64,000 bases of DNA, from positions 1 to 64,000 of the forward strand of contig CANEZP010000005.1 in the NCBI GenBank assembly GCA_947444305.1, in the 5' to 3' direction. The DNA comes from Pseudobdellovibrionaceae bacterium (lineage in GTDB: Bacteria; Bdellovibrionota; Bdellovibrionia; Bdellovibrionales; UBA1609). The notes under the pieces are model-generated. The model had not been told where the DNA came from. It did no database searches and saw only the letters and a program-made list of their open reading frames with translations. The position numbers and the translations under genes were made by a program. Below are positions 34,108 through 42,824 of this stretch, piece after piece. Positions within the stretch are counted from its first letter, which is position 1. Each line of letters opens with the position of its first letter.

Positions 34108-34761
34108 TCAATGCGTGACACCCTTCTTTGGGCACTCGTCCGCGAGGAAACAGCTCTCGCAATCGGGTGATCTCGCCTTACAGATCTGCCGGCCGTGAAA
34201 GATCAGCAAGTGCGCGATCAGTACCCAGTCTTCCTTAGGCACCAGCACGAGCAAATCCGTCTCGACCTTCTCGGGCGTTTTTTGTTGGGTGAGCTGCAGC
34301 CGGTACGCGAGCCGCTTGACGTGGGTATCGACCACGATGCCGGTCGCGATGCCGAACGCATTGCCTAAGACGACGTTCGCGGTCTTGCGGCCGACGCCCG
34401 GAAGGTGGGTCAAAGACTCAAGTTTACGCGGCACTTGGCCCGCGAATTCAGACACCAACTTTTCGCCCATACCTTTGAGCGCCTTGGCCTTGTTCCTGAA
34501 AAAATTAATGGAGCGGAGGTGATGCTCTATGTCCGGCAAGGGTGCGGCCGCGTAGTCGGCGGCCGTTTTGTAAGCGCCGAACAATTCAGGCGTCGTTTTA
34601 TTTACGCGCTCGTCGGTGCACTGGGCGCTGAGGATGGTGGCGACGAGGAGCTCGAGCGGATTGCTATGGTGGAGGGCGCAGTGCGCGTCGGGGTAATGCT
34701 CTTTGAGCTTACGGATGATGGTCGCGGTCCGTTCTTTCTTTCGTTCTAATTTCTCTCTCAT
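34108..34761 (-). CDS. nth: Endonuclease III
   Basis: Nth is a DNA glycosylase/AP lyase for oxidised pyrimidines. The 217-aa protein has the helix-hairpin-helix LPGVGRKTANVVL with catalytic Lys at about residue 126, the catalytic Asp of VVDTHVKRLAYRL at about 145, and a [4Fe-4S] set C-x6-C-x2-C-x5-C at 194-210. ILSAQCTDERVNKTTPELF is also typical. It heads a minus-strand run into the DoxX-like and thiBPQ genes, though 32 bp separate nth from the DoxX-like gene. Confidence 0.97.
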   Translation of the reverse strand: MREKLERKKERTATIIRKLKEHYPDAHCALHHSNPLELLVATILSAQCTDERVNKTTPELFGAYKTAADYAAAPLPDIEHHLRSINFFRNKAKALKGMGEKLVSEFAGQVPRKLESLTHLPGVGRKTANVVLGNAFGIATGIVVDTHVKRLAYRLQLTQQKTPEKVETDLLVLVPKEDWVLIAHLLIFHGRQICKARSPDCESCFLADECPKKGVTH

Positions 34762-34921
34762 GACCCAGCAGTCTTAGTGAACCACGGGACCGATGTCTAG
34801 CCGCGGGCCGGGCTATTGCGCAGGGTTTGGATTCTAGCCTATCGGTCCAAATTCATTCTCTATTACAATGATAAGGCGGGCACAGGACGTGACCGCAATC
34901 CGACAATGTCAGGAGACGTTC

Positions 34922-36016
34922 ATGGAAGGACCCCGGCCCCTCTTCGATCACGAATTGGGTGATTTGATTCAGTTTTTATCCACCAATCTGCGTCCCGATC
35001 AAAAATGGACGATCGCCGAAGAATATCCGCTCGCCATTCACGACAGCAACTTGAACAACGTGCGCGTGATTAAGGACAATAACGATTTTATGTCCGCCGC
35101 GGTGATGAAGACGCTGGTGATTAAATCACCCGTCGGCGTTTTTAAAGTGGCCGCGATCGGTAGCGTCGTTACGAATCCGCTCCACCGCAATAAAGGTTTT
35201 TCGAAACAGGTTTTGGAAGATTGCATTGAAAACGCGCGCAAGCACGGCTGTGATTTCGCCATCCTCTGGAGCAACTTGTACGACTTTTACCGCAAGCTCG
35301 GCTTCGAACTCGCGGGCACCGAAATCTTGCTCAACGTGCCGCAAACATTTAAATGCGTCGACGTGCCCGGCCTTCGCTTCGTTAACTCGAACAAAGTCGA
35401 CCCCGAAGCGATTTTGCGTTTGTACTCGCAACACTCGACCGGAAGCATCCGCACGACCGATGAAATCCGCAAATTTTTGAATATTCCCAACGCGCGCGTG
35501 TTTACCGCCTGGGATGAGCAAAACGTTTTGCAGGCCTACGCCGTTGAAGGCAAAGGCGCCGACCTCGAAGGCTACATCCACGAATGGGGCGGTAACGTTT
35601 CTAAACTGTTGCCGTTGATCCGGTTCGCGACCCAGGAGCGTAATCGTTCATTGAACGTCATCTCGCCTTCGCACTCGCAAAATCTAATTCGTCACATGGT
35701 CGCCGGTGGCGCAACGGAAACGAGCGGCGTTTTGGGTATGATCAAAATATTAAACCCACCGCACCTGCTGACTAAAGTAAAAAAATATATCCGTGCGCTC
35801 GGCATCGACGACGTCGTTCTCGAGCCGCGCGACGGCCGCTATTACATGGGCTTCAAAGGCGAAATTTTTAGCACCGATGCCGAATCAGATTTGGTGCGCC
35901 TGCTGTTCGGTCCGCTGAAAGCTTCACAGCTTAAAGTCTTCGACGCCGCAACTTCCGAAGCGTTCGAAAAAATCTTCCCGCTGAACATGTGGGTTTGGGG
36001 CTGGGACTCGGTATGA
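34922..36016 (+). CDS. GNAT-family N-acetyltransferase, two-domain
   Basis: The start at 34922 follows AGGAGA. The N-terminal domain has the acetyl-CoA site of GNAT enzymes: VAAIGSVVTNPLHRNKGFSKQVLEDCIENAR, with R/Q-x-x-G-like NKGFSK, and then LWSNLYDFYRKLGFELAG. The second half (about 165-360) is another alpha/beta unit, as in Eis-like double-GNAT proteins, without a clear CoA motif. The acceptor is unknown. The stop overlaps the next start as ATGA, so it probably heads an operon of four genes up to 38711. Confidence 0.85.
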   Translation: MEGPRPLFDHELGDLIQFLSTNLRPDQKWTIAEEYPLAIHDSNLNNVRVIKDNNDFMSAAVMKTLVIKSPVGVFKVAAIGSVVTNPLHRNKGFSKQVLEDCIENARKHGCDFAILWSNLYDFYRKLGFELAGTEILLNVPQTFKCVDVPGLRFVNSNKVDPEAILRLYSQHSTGSIRTTDEIRKFLNIPNARVFTAWDEQNVLQAYAVEGKGADLEGYIHEWGGNVSKLLPLIRFATQERNRSLNVISPSHSQNLIRHMVAGGATETSGVLGMIKILNPPHLLTKVKKYIRALGIDDVVLEPRDGRYYMGFKGEIFSTDAESDLVRLLFGPLKASQLKVFDAATSEAFEKIFPLNMWVWGWDSV

Positions 36017-36864
36017 GGATGGAACGTTTATCGGCCTGGCTGCTCCACGGCGTGCACCTAGGTTTGGCGCTCAGCTTGCCGCTCATCGTAATTGTCTTAT
36101 TCGGCTGCACCAAAATTAAAGAAGAGAAGGCGGACTTCGGCACCGAGGTAACCGGTGAAGACATCGATCGCGCGTTAGGCAAAGCGATCGGCGACGCTTC
36201 GCTGGCGGGACTGGCGTTGAATCAGTACATCGACTACGATGTGACCCGCCGTATAGAAAACGAGGACACCACGACGAATCTCGGCGGCACGCGGGTTGAG
36301 GTCACTCACCAAGCCGACAACGGCGACTACAATACGTTCACCTTAGAAATTAAAAAAACAAACCGCGTCTCGGGCGGAAATTTCGAAACCATCATTAGCG
36401 AAGAACCGCTGAAAATTAGAAAACCGACTTTGATGAACTTGGGCCTCGTCGCCGTACCCGCCCAAAGGGTGCAAAAGATCAGCGCCATGGGCCTCGCGGC
36501 GGAAGCCATGGCCGAGGAAAGAAAAGTAACCCGCGTTTCCTACCACAATTTGAGTGAGTTCACCGAAGCCACCCTTCCTCCCCGTGCGGTCGCCTCGCGC
36601 GCCGGCTGCGGTGGTCTTAATCCATGCGTTATGTCGGTCCGTTACATCCGCTTCGACATGGTTCAATGGTACGCCGACGGCGGGACCTCGAAGGTGTCGC
36701 TCGACTTCGGTTTTAGCGTTCAGCCGCCCTATTTGCCCTTCGGCGAGAATTTCGATCAGTTTAGCGGTTTACTGGTGGTGGACTGCCGCAGCACGTACGT
36801 TCCCATCGAGAGCCGCACTGTTTTCGTCCGCGACTGCATGACACTGGAAGATTTCCAGAAATAG
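36013..36864 (+). CDS. Lipoprotein of unknown function
   Basis: The 283-aa protein starts at the ATGA overlap and has a long lipoprotein signal with lipobox VIVLFGC. The mature part is beta-rich with no family I recognise: NQYIDYDVTRRIENEDTTT, FTLEIKKTNRVSGGNFETI and a C-terminal VQWYADGGTSKVSLDFGFSV. It carries four later Cys (AGCGG, NPCV, VVDCRS, RDCM) that may form disulfides in the periplasm or on the outer membrane. It is coupled to the acetyltransferase gene. Confidence 0.8.
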   Translation: MRMERLSAWLLHGVHLGLALSLPLIVIVLFGCTKIKEEKADFGTEVTGEDIDRALGKAIGDASLAGLALNQYIDYDVTRRIENEDTTTNLGGTRVEVTHQADNGDYNTFTLEIKKTNRVSGGNFETIISEEPLKIRKPTLMNLGLVAVPAQRVQKISAMGLAAEAMAEERKVTRVSYHNLSEFTEATLPPRAVASRAGCGGLNPCVMSVRYIRFDMVQWYADGGTSKVSLDFGFSVQPPYLPFGENFDQFSGLLVVDCRSTYVPIESRTVFVRDCMTLEDFQK

Positions 36865-36897
36865 CGCTATACAGCCTCCGAGCAGGAGGTTTTGCTT

Positions 36898-37551
36898 ATG
36901 AAAAAAGTTGCGGTAATCCTGAGCGGCTGCGGCCACAAAGACGGCACCGAAATCACCGAAGCGGTTAGCGCCTTGATCGCGCTTTCCGAAGCGGGCGCCA
37001 CCTACCAAGTTTTTGCGCCCGATCAAAAATACGCGGTAAAAGATCATATCAGCAACCAGCCTACCGGCGAATCGCGCAACGCCTTGCTCGAAACCGCGCG
37101 CATCGCACGCGGCGACGTTCAGCCCCTCGAAAAATTAAAGGCCAAAGACTTCGATGCCCTCGCCATACCCGGCGGCTTCGGCGCGGCCTTAAATTTGTGT
37201 ACTTGGGCAAAAGACGGTGCGAACTGCGAAGTCGACGCGCAGGCCGAACGCGCGATCAATGAATTCTATATGGCTGAAAAACCGATCGCCGCTATATGCA
37301 TCGCACCCGTCTTGCTGGCAAAAGTTTTAGGCGAAGAAGGCATCACGGTCACCACCGGTGACGACAAGGAAGTCGCGGCCGAGATCCAGAAAACCGGCGC
37401 GCTGCACGAGACCTGCCGCGTGGATGATTTTATCACCGATCGCGCTCACCGCATTATCACGACACCGGCCTATATGTACGGCGACGCAAAACCTTTCGAA
37501 GTCTTCACGGGCGTGCGCAAAGCGATCCGCGAACTCGTCGAGATGGCTTAA
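36898..37551 (+). CDS. elbB: ElbB-like DJ-1/PfpI-superfamily glyoxalase
   Basis: The 217-aa protein follows E. coli ElbB closely: KKVAVILSGCGHKDGTEITEA, ETARIARGDVQPLEKLKAKDFDAL, IPGGFGAALNLCTWA and the nucleophile Cys in PIAAICIAPVLLAKVL. ElbB proteins have weak glyoxalase III activity and were linked to isoprenoid synthesis. A strong AGGAGG precedes the ATG at 36898. The stop overlaps the next start (TAATG). It sits in an operon with the acetyltransferase and lipoprotein genes, which gives no clear functional clue. Confidence 0.95.
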   Translation: MKKVAVILSGCGHKDGTEITEAVSALIALSEAGATYQVFAPDQKYAVKDHISNQPTGESRNALLETARIARGDVQPLEKLKAKDFDALAIPGGFGAALNLCTWAKDGANCEVDAQAERAINEFYMAEKPIAAICIAPVLLAKVLGEEGITVTTGDDKEVAAEIQKTGALHETCRVDDFITDRAHRIITTPAYMYGDAKPFEVFTGVRKAIRELVEMA

Positions 37552-38711
37552 TGAAAATCTTCGCAAGAGCACTGTTCGCGTTAGTCATTTTGTCTACCCT
37601 CGTCCCGGCCTTCGCGGAGCCGCCCGAAACTAAGACGGGTAACGTGATGCCCGGAAATTTTTCGAACATCGAACATTTCTTGAAGGTGATCCGCGCCGCA
37701 ACTTTTGCGAAGGGCCATGAGGTCAACGAAAGCCGGAGGGCGGTCAATCATCTGCCGCTTTTAGGTCCCGCCCAAATTCACCGCGCGCTGAGTATCTTAG
37801 TGAGCAACGAAGAACCGTGGAGAACGAATAACGAGCCCCGGGCCTCGGTGCTCTCAAAAATCTATTCGTCGGTAGTTGCTCTCGAGACCGATCATCAATA
37901 TTTCGGAAGTCCATTACACTTAGAAACGGGCGTTCTCGCGAGTCGCCTGCTCGAACGTTTTCCCGCCCGATCCGAGCGGCAGCGGAGCATCGTTGAGTTG
38001 ATGAACCAAGGGGCGTTCTGGACGCCGCGGGATTTGCCGTTCTTTCTTACGCAAATTAAGAACGATCGTTTAGATAATTTTGCGGTGACGATCCTGAGCC
38101 TGGCGCCCTCCTTGAGCGAAACCGATCTCGCGAAGTTAGGGGACGCGCTCATCAGCGTACAACCCCGGCAAGCTTTGGAATATTCGATGCTCTATCTTCT
38201 CGGGATCGCAACGACGGCTGAGAAAAGTCACCTCGTCCGCGTCTTCGCGGCGGAATATAGTTCGACGCTGAAGAATCAAGCCCACCGCGAGCATTTCCCG
38301 GTCGGGGCTCTCGGGCTTAGCGGCGATACGAAAGATCTCGCGCTTTATCTGCAAACTTATTACGACATTGAATCCCCGATTCTCAACGAAGGCGATCATT
38401 TTTCGGATGCTTGTCAGATCACCGCCGCGGCCTTGAACCTTATCTACGTTGAGTATTTAAGGAACGATCCCGAAACCCTGGCCGCCGTCATTGCGGCGAG
38501 AAACGAACCCTCACTCGGAGTGAAGTCGGCGTCTTCTCATCCGGCCGCCCTCTCATTGTTTTTCCAAAAGTTGGCCACCACGGGCTTCGCCGACGTTGAA
38601 CTCGATGATTCCATGCCTTACTTCGAAGAAGATCCGAATGTAATTAAGGTTAATTTCGCTGAGAAAGCGCGCAAGAACTCATGCCGGGACGATTTGAAAC
38701 GCGACAGCTAG
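37551..38711 (+). CDS. Exported alpha-helical protein of unknown function
   Basis: The 386-aa protein has a signal peptide ending VPAFAEP. The rest is alpha-helical with an irregular repeat feel (HRALSILVSNEEPW, LLERFPARSERQRSIVELM, FAVTILSLAPSLSETDLAKLGDALI, ALGLSGDTKDLALYLQTYY), which suggests a HEAT/TPR-like solenoid; the periodicity is too loose to call a family. It is translationally coupled to elbB and closes the four-gene operon. Confidence 0.72.
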   Translation: MKIFARALFALVILSTLVPAFAEPPETKTGNVMPGNFSNIEHFLKVIRAATFAKGHEVNESRRAVNHLPLLGPAQIHRALSILVSNEEPWRTNNEPRASVLSKIYSSVVALETDHQYFGSPLHLETGVLASRLLERFPARSERQRSIVELMNQGAFWTPRDLPFFLTQIKNDRLDNFAVTILSLAPSLSETDLAKLGDALISVQPRQALEYSMLYLLGIATTAEKSHLVRVFAAEYSSTLKNQAHREHFPVGALGLSGDTKDLALYLQTYYDIESPILNEGDHFSDACQITAAALNLIYVEYLRNDPETLAAVIAARNEPSLGVKSASSHPAALSLFFQKLATTGFADVELDDSMPYFEEDPNVIKVNFAEKARKNSCRDDLKRDS

Positions 38712-38727
38712 CTTTGCCCTGAAACGC

Positions 38728-39426
38728 TCACCATTTTTTTAGAATACTTGAGTGCTCGGGGGCTAGCCACAGGGACGAAAAGATTTGCGCTTCGCTTGAA
38801 GCTTTCCACTTCACTATTTTGTTCGAACTCTCACCGCCGAGCCGGGCCGCCCAACGTTCCGCTTCTTGCGACATAGACCACGCGCTGTAAACTTGGTCCA
38901 GCAATCCTTCGCGCCGGGCCTCGGCCGCGCTTAAGACCCGCGCCTCGATGAGTAAACGGCGAACATTGTCTTCGCCGATCTTGCCGGCCCACACCCGCCC
39001 CCCGCCCCAGCCCGACGACAGACCGATACGTCGTTGCCAAAAAGCAAAAAACGCATTCGGCGTCGACCAGCGGAAATCGAACCGCGCGAGCCACTCCATC
39101 CCGCCGCCGAGCACGTCCCCTTCGATCAGCGCGAGCTTCGGCACCGCCCACGATCCGAAAGTGTTGAGAATGCTTTCGATCTCGCGATTGATTTTCAATC
39201 CGGGCGCACGGCCCTTTAATTTCTTATAGTCGGTAAGATTTCCGCCCGAGCAAAAGAGTCGCGGATGAACGCTTCGCACGATCACCGGCTTCTTCCATTT
39301 CGCATAGGCTTTTTGGATTTTTTTAAGCTCCCGCGCCGCTTCGAGGCCAAGGGCATTGGCGGCGTCGGGAATGAAAAATTCGATATTCAAAGCATTGGTG
39401 GACTCGGTGACTTTAAAGCACTTCAT
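38728..39426 (-). CDS. Enoyl-CoA hydratase/isomerase (crotonase) family protein
   Basis: The 232-aa crotonase-fold protein shows the CoA-binding loop VHPRLFCSGGNLTDYKKLKG, the second oxyanion region EGDVLGGGMEWLARFDFRW and SSGWGGGRVW. It is shorter than typical 255-260-aa hydratases. Where hydratases have two Glu, one position is occupied by Trp/Gly residues, so the reaction could be isomerisation, hydrolysis or decarboxylation. It lies 10 bp after the pseudo-receiver/PilZ gene on the same strand. Confidence 0.85.
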   Translation of the reverse strand: MKCFKVTESTNALNIEFFIPDAANALGLEAARELKKIQKAYAKWKKPVIVRSVHPRLFCSGGNLTDYKKLKGRAPGLKINREIESILNTFGSWAVPKLALIEGDVLGGGMEWLARFDFRWSTPNAFFAFWQRRIGLSSGWGGGRVWAGKIGEDNVRRLLIEARVLSAAEARREGLLDQVYSAWSMSQEAERWAARLGGESSNKIVKWKASSEAQIFSSLWLAPEHSSILKKW

Positions 39427-39436
39427 CCACCGATGA

Positions 39437-40123
39437 TTATACTTTTTCGAGCAAACGGCGATAGATATCTGTGCTCTTCATGAACTTCACGCCGAGCCCG
39501 TAACCGCCCGCCGCGTGTCCCTTGTGCGTGGTCCACATCACCCGGCCGTGCACGTTGTGCTCTTTCTCGACGTCGGACAAATGCACTTTCAAACGGAGCA
39601 AATCACCGACCGATACGCCCGGCTTTTTACTGAGCTCAAAGTATGCGCCACCGCGCGAAAGATTGAACATGTGCGTTTCGTATTTCTCGCCCGAAATGAA
39701 AGTCTCGAGCGTCGCCATCAAATTCGTGCGGTAACGGCGAAACACTTGTTGCGGCACCGCGCGCGAGACCATGAGTTTGCGCGCCAAACCTTTCAGCGTC
39801 TTCAGCTCAAACGGCCGTTCCAGAAAACAAATCTTATGTTTCTCGTGCATCTCCTCAACGTTGATGTCCGCGGCGGTGTCGGTGATCATCAACATCGGGT
39901 ACGCGTAACCCAGTTTCCGCAGCGTCTGCGCGTAGGCAATATCTTGTTTAGCCACGTTGCCCGTTTGCATGAGCACGAGATGGATATTTTTTGTTTTGAT
40001 CGACGTTTCGATATCACGCGGGTCATGCGACAGGATGACTTCGTACGGAAGTTCCGTCTCGATGTAGTTCTTTAAGAAGCGAGCGTCGTTACCTGACTTA
40101 CAGCTTAATAGCACACGGTGCAT
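39437..40123 (-). CDS. Pseudo-receiver plus PilZ (c-di-GMP-binding) protein
   Basis: Start at 40123 behind GGGAGGTG. Residues 1-115 have a response-regulator receiver layout (HRVLLSCKSGNDARFLKNYI, HLVLMQTGN, PMLMITDTAAD, ICFLERPFELKTLKGLARKL). The phosphoacceptor Asp after the third strand is Gln (LMQTGN) and the switch Lys of K-P-F is Arg, so it is probably not phosphorylated. The C-terminal PilZ domain has RRYRTN and NLSRGGAYFE, the two c-di-GMP motifs. It likely reports c-di-GMP to a motility or secretion partner. Confidence 0.87.
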   Translation of the reverse strand: MHRVLLSCKSGNDARFLKNYIETELPYEVILSHDPRDIETSIKTKNIHLVLMQTGNVAKQDIAYAQTLRKLGYAYPMLMITDTAADINVEEMHEKHKICFLERPFELKTLKGLARKLMVSRAVPQQVFRRYRTNLMATLETFISGEKYETHMFNLSRGGAYFELSKKPGVSVGDLLRLKVHLSDVEKEHNVHGRVMWTTHKGHAAGGYGLGVKFMKSTDIYRRLLEKV

Positions 40124-40227
40124 GAAACACCTCCCACATGTAAACCTATCGGCACTAGCCGAAAGTCCGTTGAATGTAGGCAATAGTGTATAGAAGGTGG
40201 TGTCTCGCTCTGAGATTCTGAATGAAT

Positions 40228-40265
40228 AACGCACCTCTTCCTGTCTGGACAGGAAATGGTGCGTT
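40228..40265. repeat. Palindromic repeat, second family (copy 2)
   Basis: Arms AACGCACC and GGTGCGTT enclose an inner stem TTCCTGTC / GACAGGAA around TG, with a 2-bp mismatch between stems. On the opposite strand it matches 30461-30485 at all but one position. Confidence 0.75.
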
Positions 40266-40341
40266 GGAATTCGAGTCGCCCATTTAGCGCCAGCAGTTCA
40301 CGTGAGCGCAGGGAGCGTCCATCCATGAGAAAGCTTTTCGA

Positions 40342-40358
40342 ACCGCCATCCCGGCGGT
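40342..40358. repeat. REP-like palindrome (copy C, inverted)
   Basis: ACCGCC-ATCCC-GGCGGT, a 6-bp stem with loop ATCCC, the reverse complement of the GGGAT loop. It lies in the opposite orientation to copy B 38 bp away, so the two form an inverted pair. Confidence 0.65.
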
Positions 40359-40395
40359 CCGACTTAAAAATTTAAATCAGATTTAATTTCTTAAT

Positions 40396-40420
40396 TTCTG
40401 CCGCCGGGATGGCGGCAGAA
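40396..40420. repeat. REP-like palindrome (copy B)
   Basis: Perfect 10-bp stem TTCTGCCGCC / GGCGGCAGAA around loop GGGAT, followed by GGCC. The same GAAGGCC tail follows the palindrome upstream of the RAYT gene at 57871. Confidence 0.75.
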
Positions 40421-40569
40421 GGCCACTGTCAGGACGCTAGATATTCTAGTTAAGAAGATGAGGCTATCGAAGAAGAATTCGCGAGCACGGTGATCAACCC
40501 AGGATTACCGCGCCGCTTAAATTCCAGGATTTAAACAGCGCACAAATTAGGTGAAACGTTTAAGGGCAA

Positions 40570-40583
40570 GGGTAGGCCTACCC
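40570..40583. terminator. Possible 3' hairpin of citrate synthase gene
   Basis: Perfect 14-bp palindrome GGGTAGGCCTACCC, 8 bp past the gltA stop codon on the minus strand. Only a short TTGCCCTT follows, so it is a weak intrinsic-terminator candidate. Confidence 0.35.
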
Positions 40584-40591
40584 ACAATGAA

Positions 40592-41737
40592 CTAGCGCTT
40601 ATCGATGGGGGTCCACTTGAGACCCTCTTTACCCATCCACTGACCACGGGGGCGGAAGATGCGGTTCTTCGAATACTGTTCGAAGATGTGAGCCAACCAA
40701 CCGCTGATGCGCGAAACCGCGAAGATCGGGGTGTAGATGTCTATGGGAATGCCCATGGAATAATAAACGGTCGCCGAATAGAAATCGACGTTGGGCAAAA
40801 GCGCTTTGTCTTTTTGCATGACGTCGTCGATCTCTTTCGACATTTGGAACCATTGGGGCTCGCCCATTTTGGCGGTCAACTTTTCGCTTAACTGAGCGAG
40901 AACTTTCGCGCGCGGATCGCCGTTTTTGTAAACGCGATGGCCGAAGCCCATGACTTTTTTCTTACCCGCGAGTGCTTCTTTGATCCATTCACGCGCACCG
41001 TCCAGCGAGCCGATTTCTTTGAGCATCAGCATCACTTGTTCGTTCGCACCGCCGTGAAGCGGACCCTTCAAGGCCGAGATTGCCGAGGTAACGGCCGAAT
41101 AGATATCGCTCAATGACGAAGCGGTTACGCGCGCCGCGAAGGCCGAGCAATTCAATTCGTGATCGGCGTGCAAGACCAAACAAGTATCGAAATCTTTCGC
41201 CATGCCGGCGTCGGGCTCTTCGCCTTTGAGCATGTACAAGAAATTCCAAGCCAAAGATTTACCGGGCTTCGGTGCTACGTATTCTTTGCCGGCGCGGGTG
41301 CGATCGAAGAGAGCGACGAGCGTTCCCATTTTCGCGGTCAGGCGGATCGCCACGCGGCGCTGCTCGGGCGCCTCCATGCTTTGCGATTCGTTATCCCATA
41401 ATGCTAGCGACGAAACCGCCGTGCGCAACCAAGCCATCGGGTGAACGCCTTTAGTGGGCAAGGTCGCCAGCAACTTAATCTGTTCGGGAGTGAGAGCCAT
41501 GTTGGCCTCAAGCTCTTTTTTAAGCGCCGCGAGTTCGGTCGCGTTCGGCATGCGGCCTTCCCAGAGGAGGAAAGTCACTTCTTCAAAGTTTGAATTCGCC
41601 GCAAGATCTTCTATCGTGTAGCCGCGGTAATTCAAAGTCGCGTCGACGATGGAAGAGATTGCCGTGGAGCTTGATACGACTCCTTCCAAACCTTTATCTA
41701 ATGCGCCGGTGTAAATTTCAGGTGCGGGAGAAGCCAT
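40592..41737 (-). CDS. gltA: Citrate synthase
   Basis: The enzyme condenses acetyl-CoA with oxaloacetate to enter the TCA cycle. The 381-aa protein is of the shorter bacterial dimer type. It carries LVLHADHELNCSAFAARV, LKGPLHGGANEQVM, the active-site GFGHRVYKNGDPRAKVL and NVDFYSATVYYSMGIP with the catalytic Asp in the region. AAGGA precedes the ATG. It is monocistronic by position, flanked by the repeat region downstream and the SpoIIE-like gene upstream. Confidence 0.97.
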   Translation of the reverse strand: MASPAPEIYTGALDKGLEGVVSSSTAISSIVDATLNYRGYTIEDLAANSNFEEVTFLLWEGRMPNATELAALKKELEANMALTPEQIKLLATLPTKGVHPMAWLRTAVSSLALWDNESQSMEAPEQRRVAIRLTAKMGTLVALFDRTRAGKEYVAPKPGKSLAWNFLYMLKGEEPDAGMAKDFDTCLVLHADHELNCSAFAARVTASSLSDIYSAVTSAISALKGPLHGGANEQVMLMLKEIGSLDGAREWIKEALAGKKKVMGFGHRVYKNGDPRAKVLAQLSEKLTAKMGEPQWFQMSKEIDDVMQKDKALLPNVDFYSATVYYSMGIPIDIYTPIFAVSRISGWLAHIFEQYSKNRIFRPRGQWMGKEGLKWTPIDKR

Positions 41738-41803
41738 GAGGAAGTCCTTTGTTGCGTGACATTTCTACTTCCATAATCGTAACGGACCGGCGTTTATTCG
41801 TCA

Positions 41804-42706
41804 CTAAGACTTGGCCAATTTTATGACTTTGTCTTTCACTTCCAGGACGACCAGAGTTTGGTCGCGTATGGGTTCACTGCCCTGCCCGAACTTCTGCACC
41901 TCGTACAAAATATGATTGCGCAGTTCGTGAACCCCGCGCTTAGGGCCGCTTAGGAAACTGCGGGTCACGCGCTCCATCCCGTAAGCCTCGCCCTCGGGAT
42001 TGCGCGCCTCAATGACGCCGCGGGTACACAAAACAAGACGGTCGCGCGGATTTAAGTAAATCGAGCCCGATTGCGCCGGCGCCTTGAAGTCCAGTTGCAA
42101 AGGCCCGAGGCCCGAGTCGAGCGATTGCACCTCGCCCGTGGAAAAATTCTGATGCAGGACGATCAACTCGCCGGCACGGACGTAACGCATTTCGAAATTG
42201 CGGCGGTCGATCAGCGCATAAAACATATCGGCTTGATCAACGTTGTCCATGCTCTCGAGCAATTGGCCGTGCATATCTTGAATGACGAGGTGGGGGTCGC
42301 TGCCTTTACGTGCTTCAAGTTGCCCGGTCATCTTCAGGAGTACCCCGAGCAGCAACGAAGACATCATGTGACCCGAAGCACTCGACACGATCACGCCGAA
42401 GCGGAAGCGGTCCTCGTGTTCAAAAATATCGAAGTAGTCGCCGCCGCTGATGGTGCTCGGCACAAACTTCGTCGAAAACTCAAAGCCGTTGATGTGCGGA
42501 AATTCCGTCGGCACGAGTGCCTTTTGGATGACGTGCGCGAGCTTCAACTCGGCCTGCAACTGCGCGATCAAGCCCTCTAACTTTTGGTTGGCCCGGCCCA
42601 ACTCTTCGCGAAACCGACGAAGGTCCGCTTGCCGCTCCTTCACTTCTTGTTCGAGTTCGGAAATTCGCGAGAGCAATTGTTTTGGGTCGTGGGTTTGGTC
42701 GGACAT
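41804..42706 (-). CDS. SpoIIE/RsbU-like phosphatase domain protein, metal site altered
   Basis: The 300-aa protein has an N-terminal coiled coil (about 10-60, ISELEQEVKERQADLRRF) and a PP2C-type SpoIIE domain. GGDYFD is intact, but IVSSASGHM stands where G-D-V-S-G-K/H-G is expected, and VLCTRGVIEARN where T-D-G-V-x-E-A is expected. Two metal-binding Asp are therefore lost; RDQTLVVL keeps the last one. It may be a pseudophosphatase acting as a binding partner. ATG 42706 was chosen over TTG 42712. Confidence 0.83.
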   Translation of the reverse strand: MSDQTHDPKQLLSRISELEQEVKERQADLRRFREELGRANQKLEGLIAQLQAELKLAHVIQKALVPTEFPHINGFEFSTKFVPSTISGGDYFDIFEHEDRFRFGVIVSSASGHMMSSLLLGVLLKMTGQLEARKGSDPHLVIQDMHGQLLESMDNVDQADMFYALIDRRNFEMRYVRAGELIVLHQNFSTGEVQSLDSGLGPLQLDFKAPAQSGSIYLNPRDRLVLCTRGVIEARNPEGEAYGMERVTRSFLSGPKRGVHELRNHILYEVQKFGQGSEPIRDQTLVVLEVKDKVIKLAKS

Positions 42707-42824
42707 TACCAATCGTCGGCAACGCGACTCTTTATGTCAAAAGTGATCCTGGACCCCCAAACGATAATGCGCTGCGTGTTACTCCGTTGAAGTCTTTTCA
42801 GAGATCAGCTTAACTGTTCTCCGT

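Larger units (their letters stand above)
40124..40591. other. Repeat-rich intergenic region (468 bp)
   Basis: No coding potential was found between the PilZ gene and the citrate synthase gene. The region holds four palindromes (listed separately) and TTCCAGGATTTAAACAGCG at 40522-40540, which matches 30406-30424 at 17 of 19 positions. It looks like a landing site for small palindromic mobile repeats. It also contains the upstream region of the PilZ gene. Confidence 0.8.
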
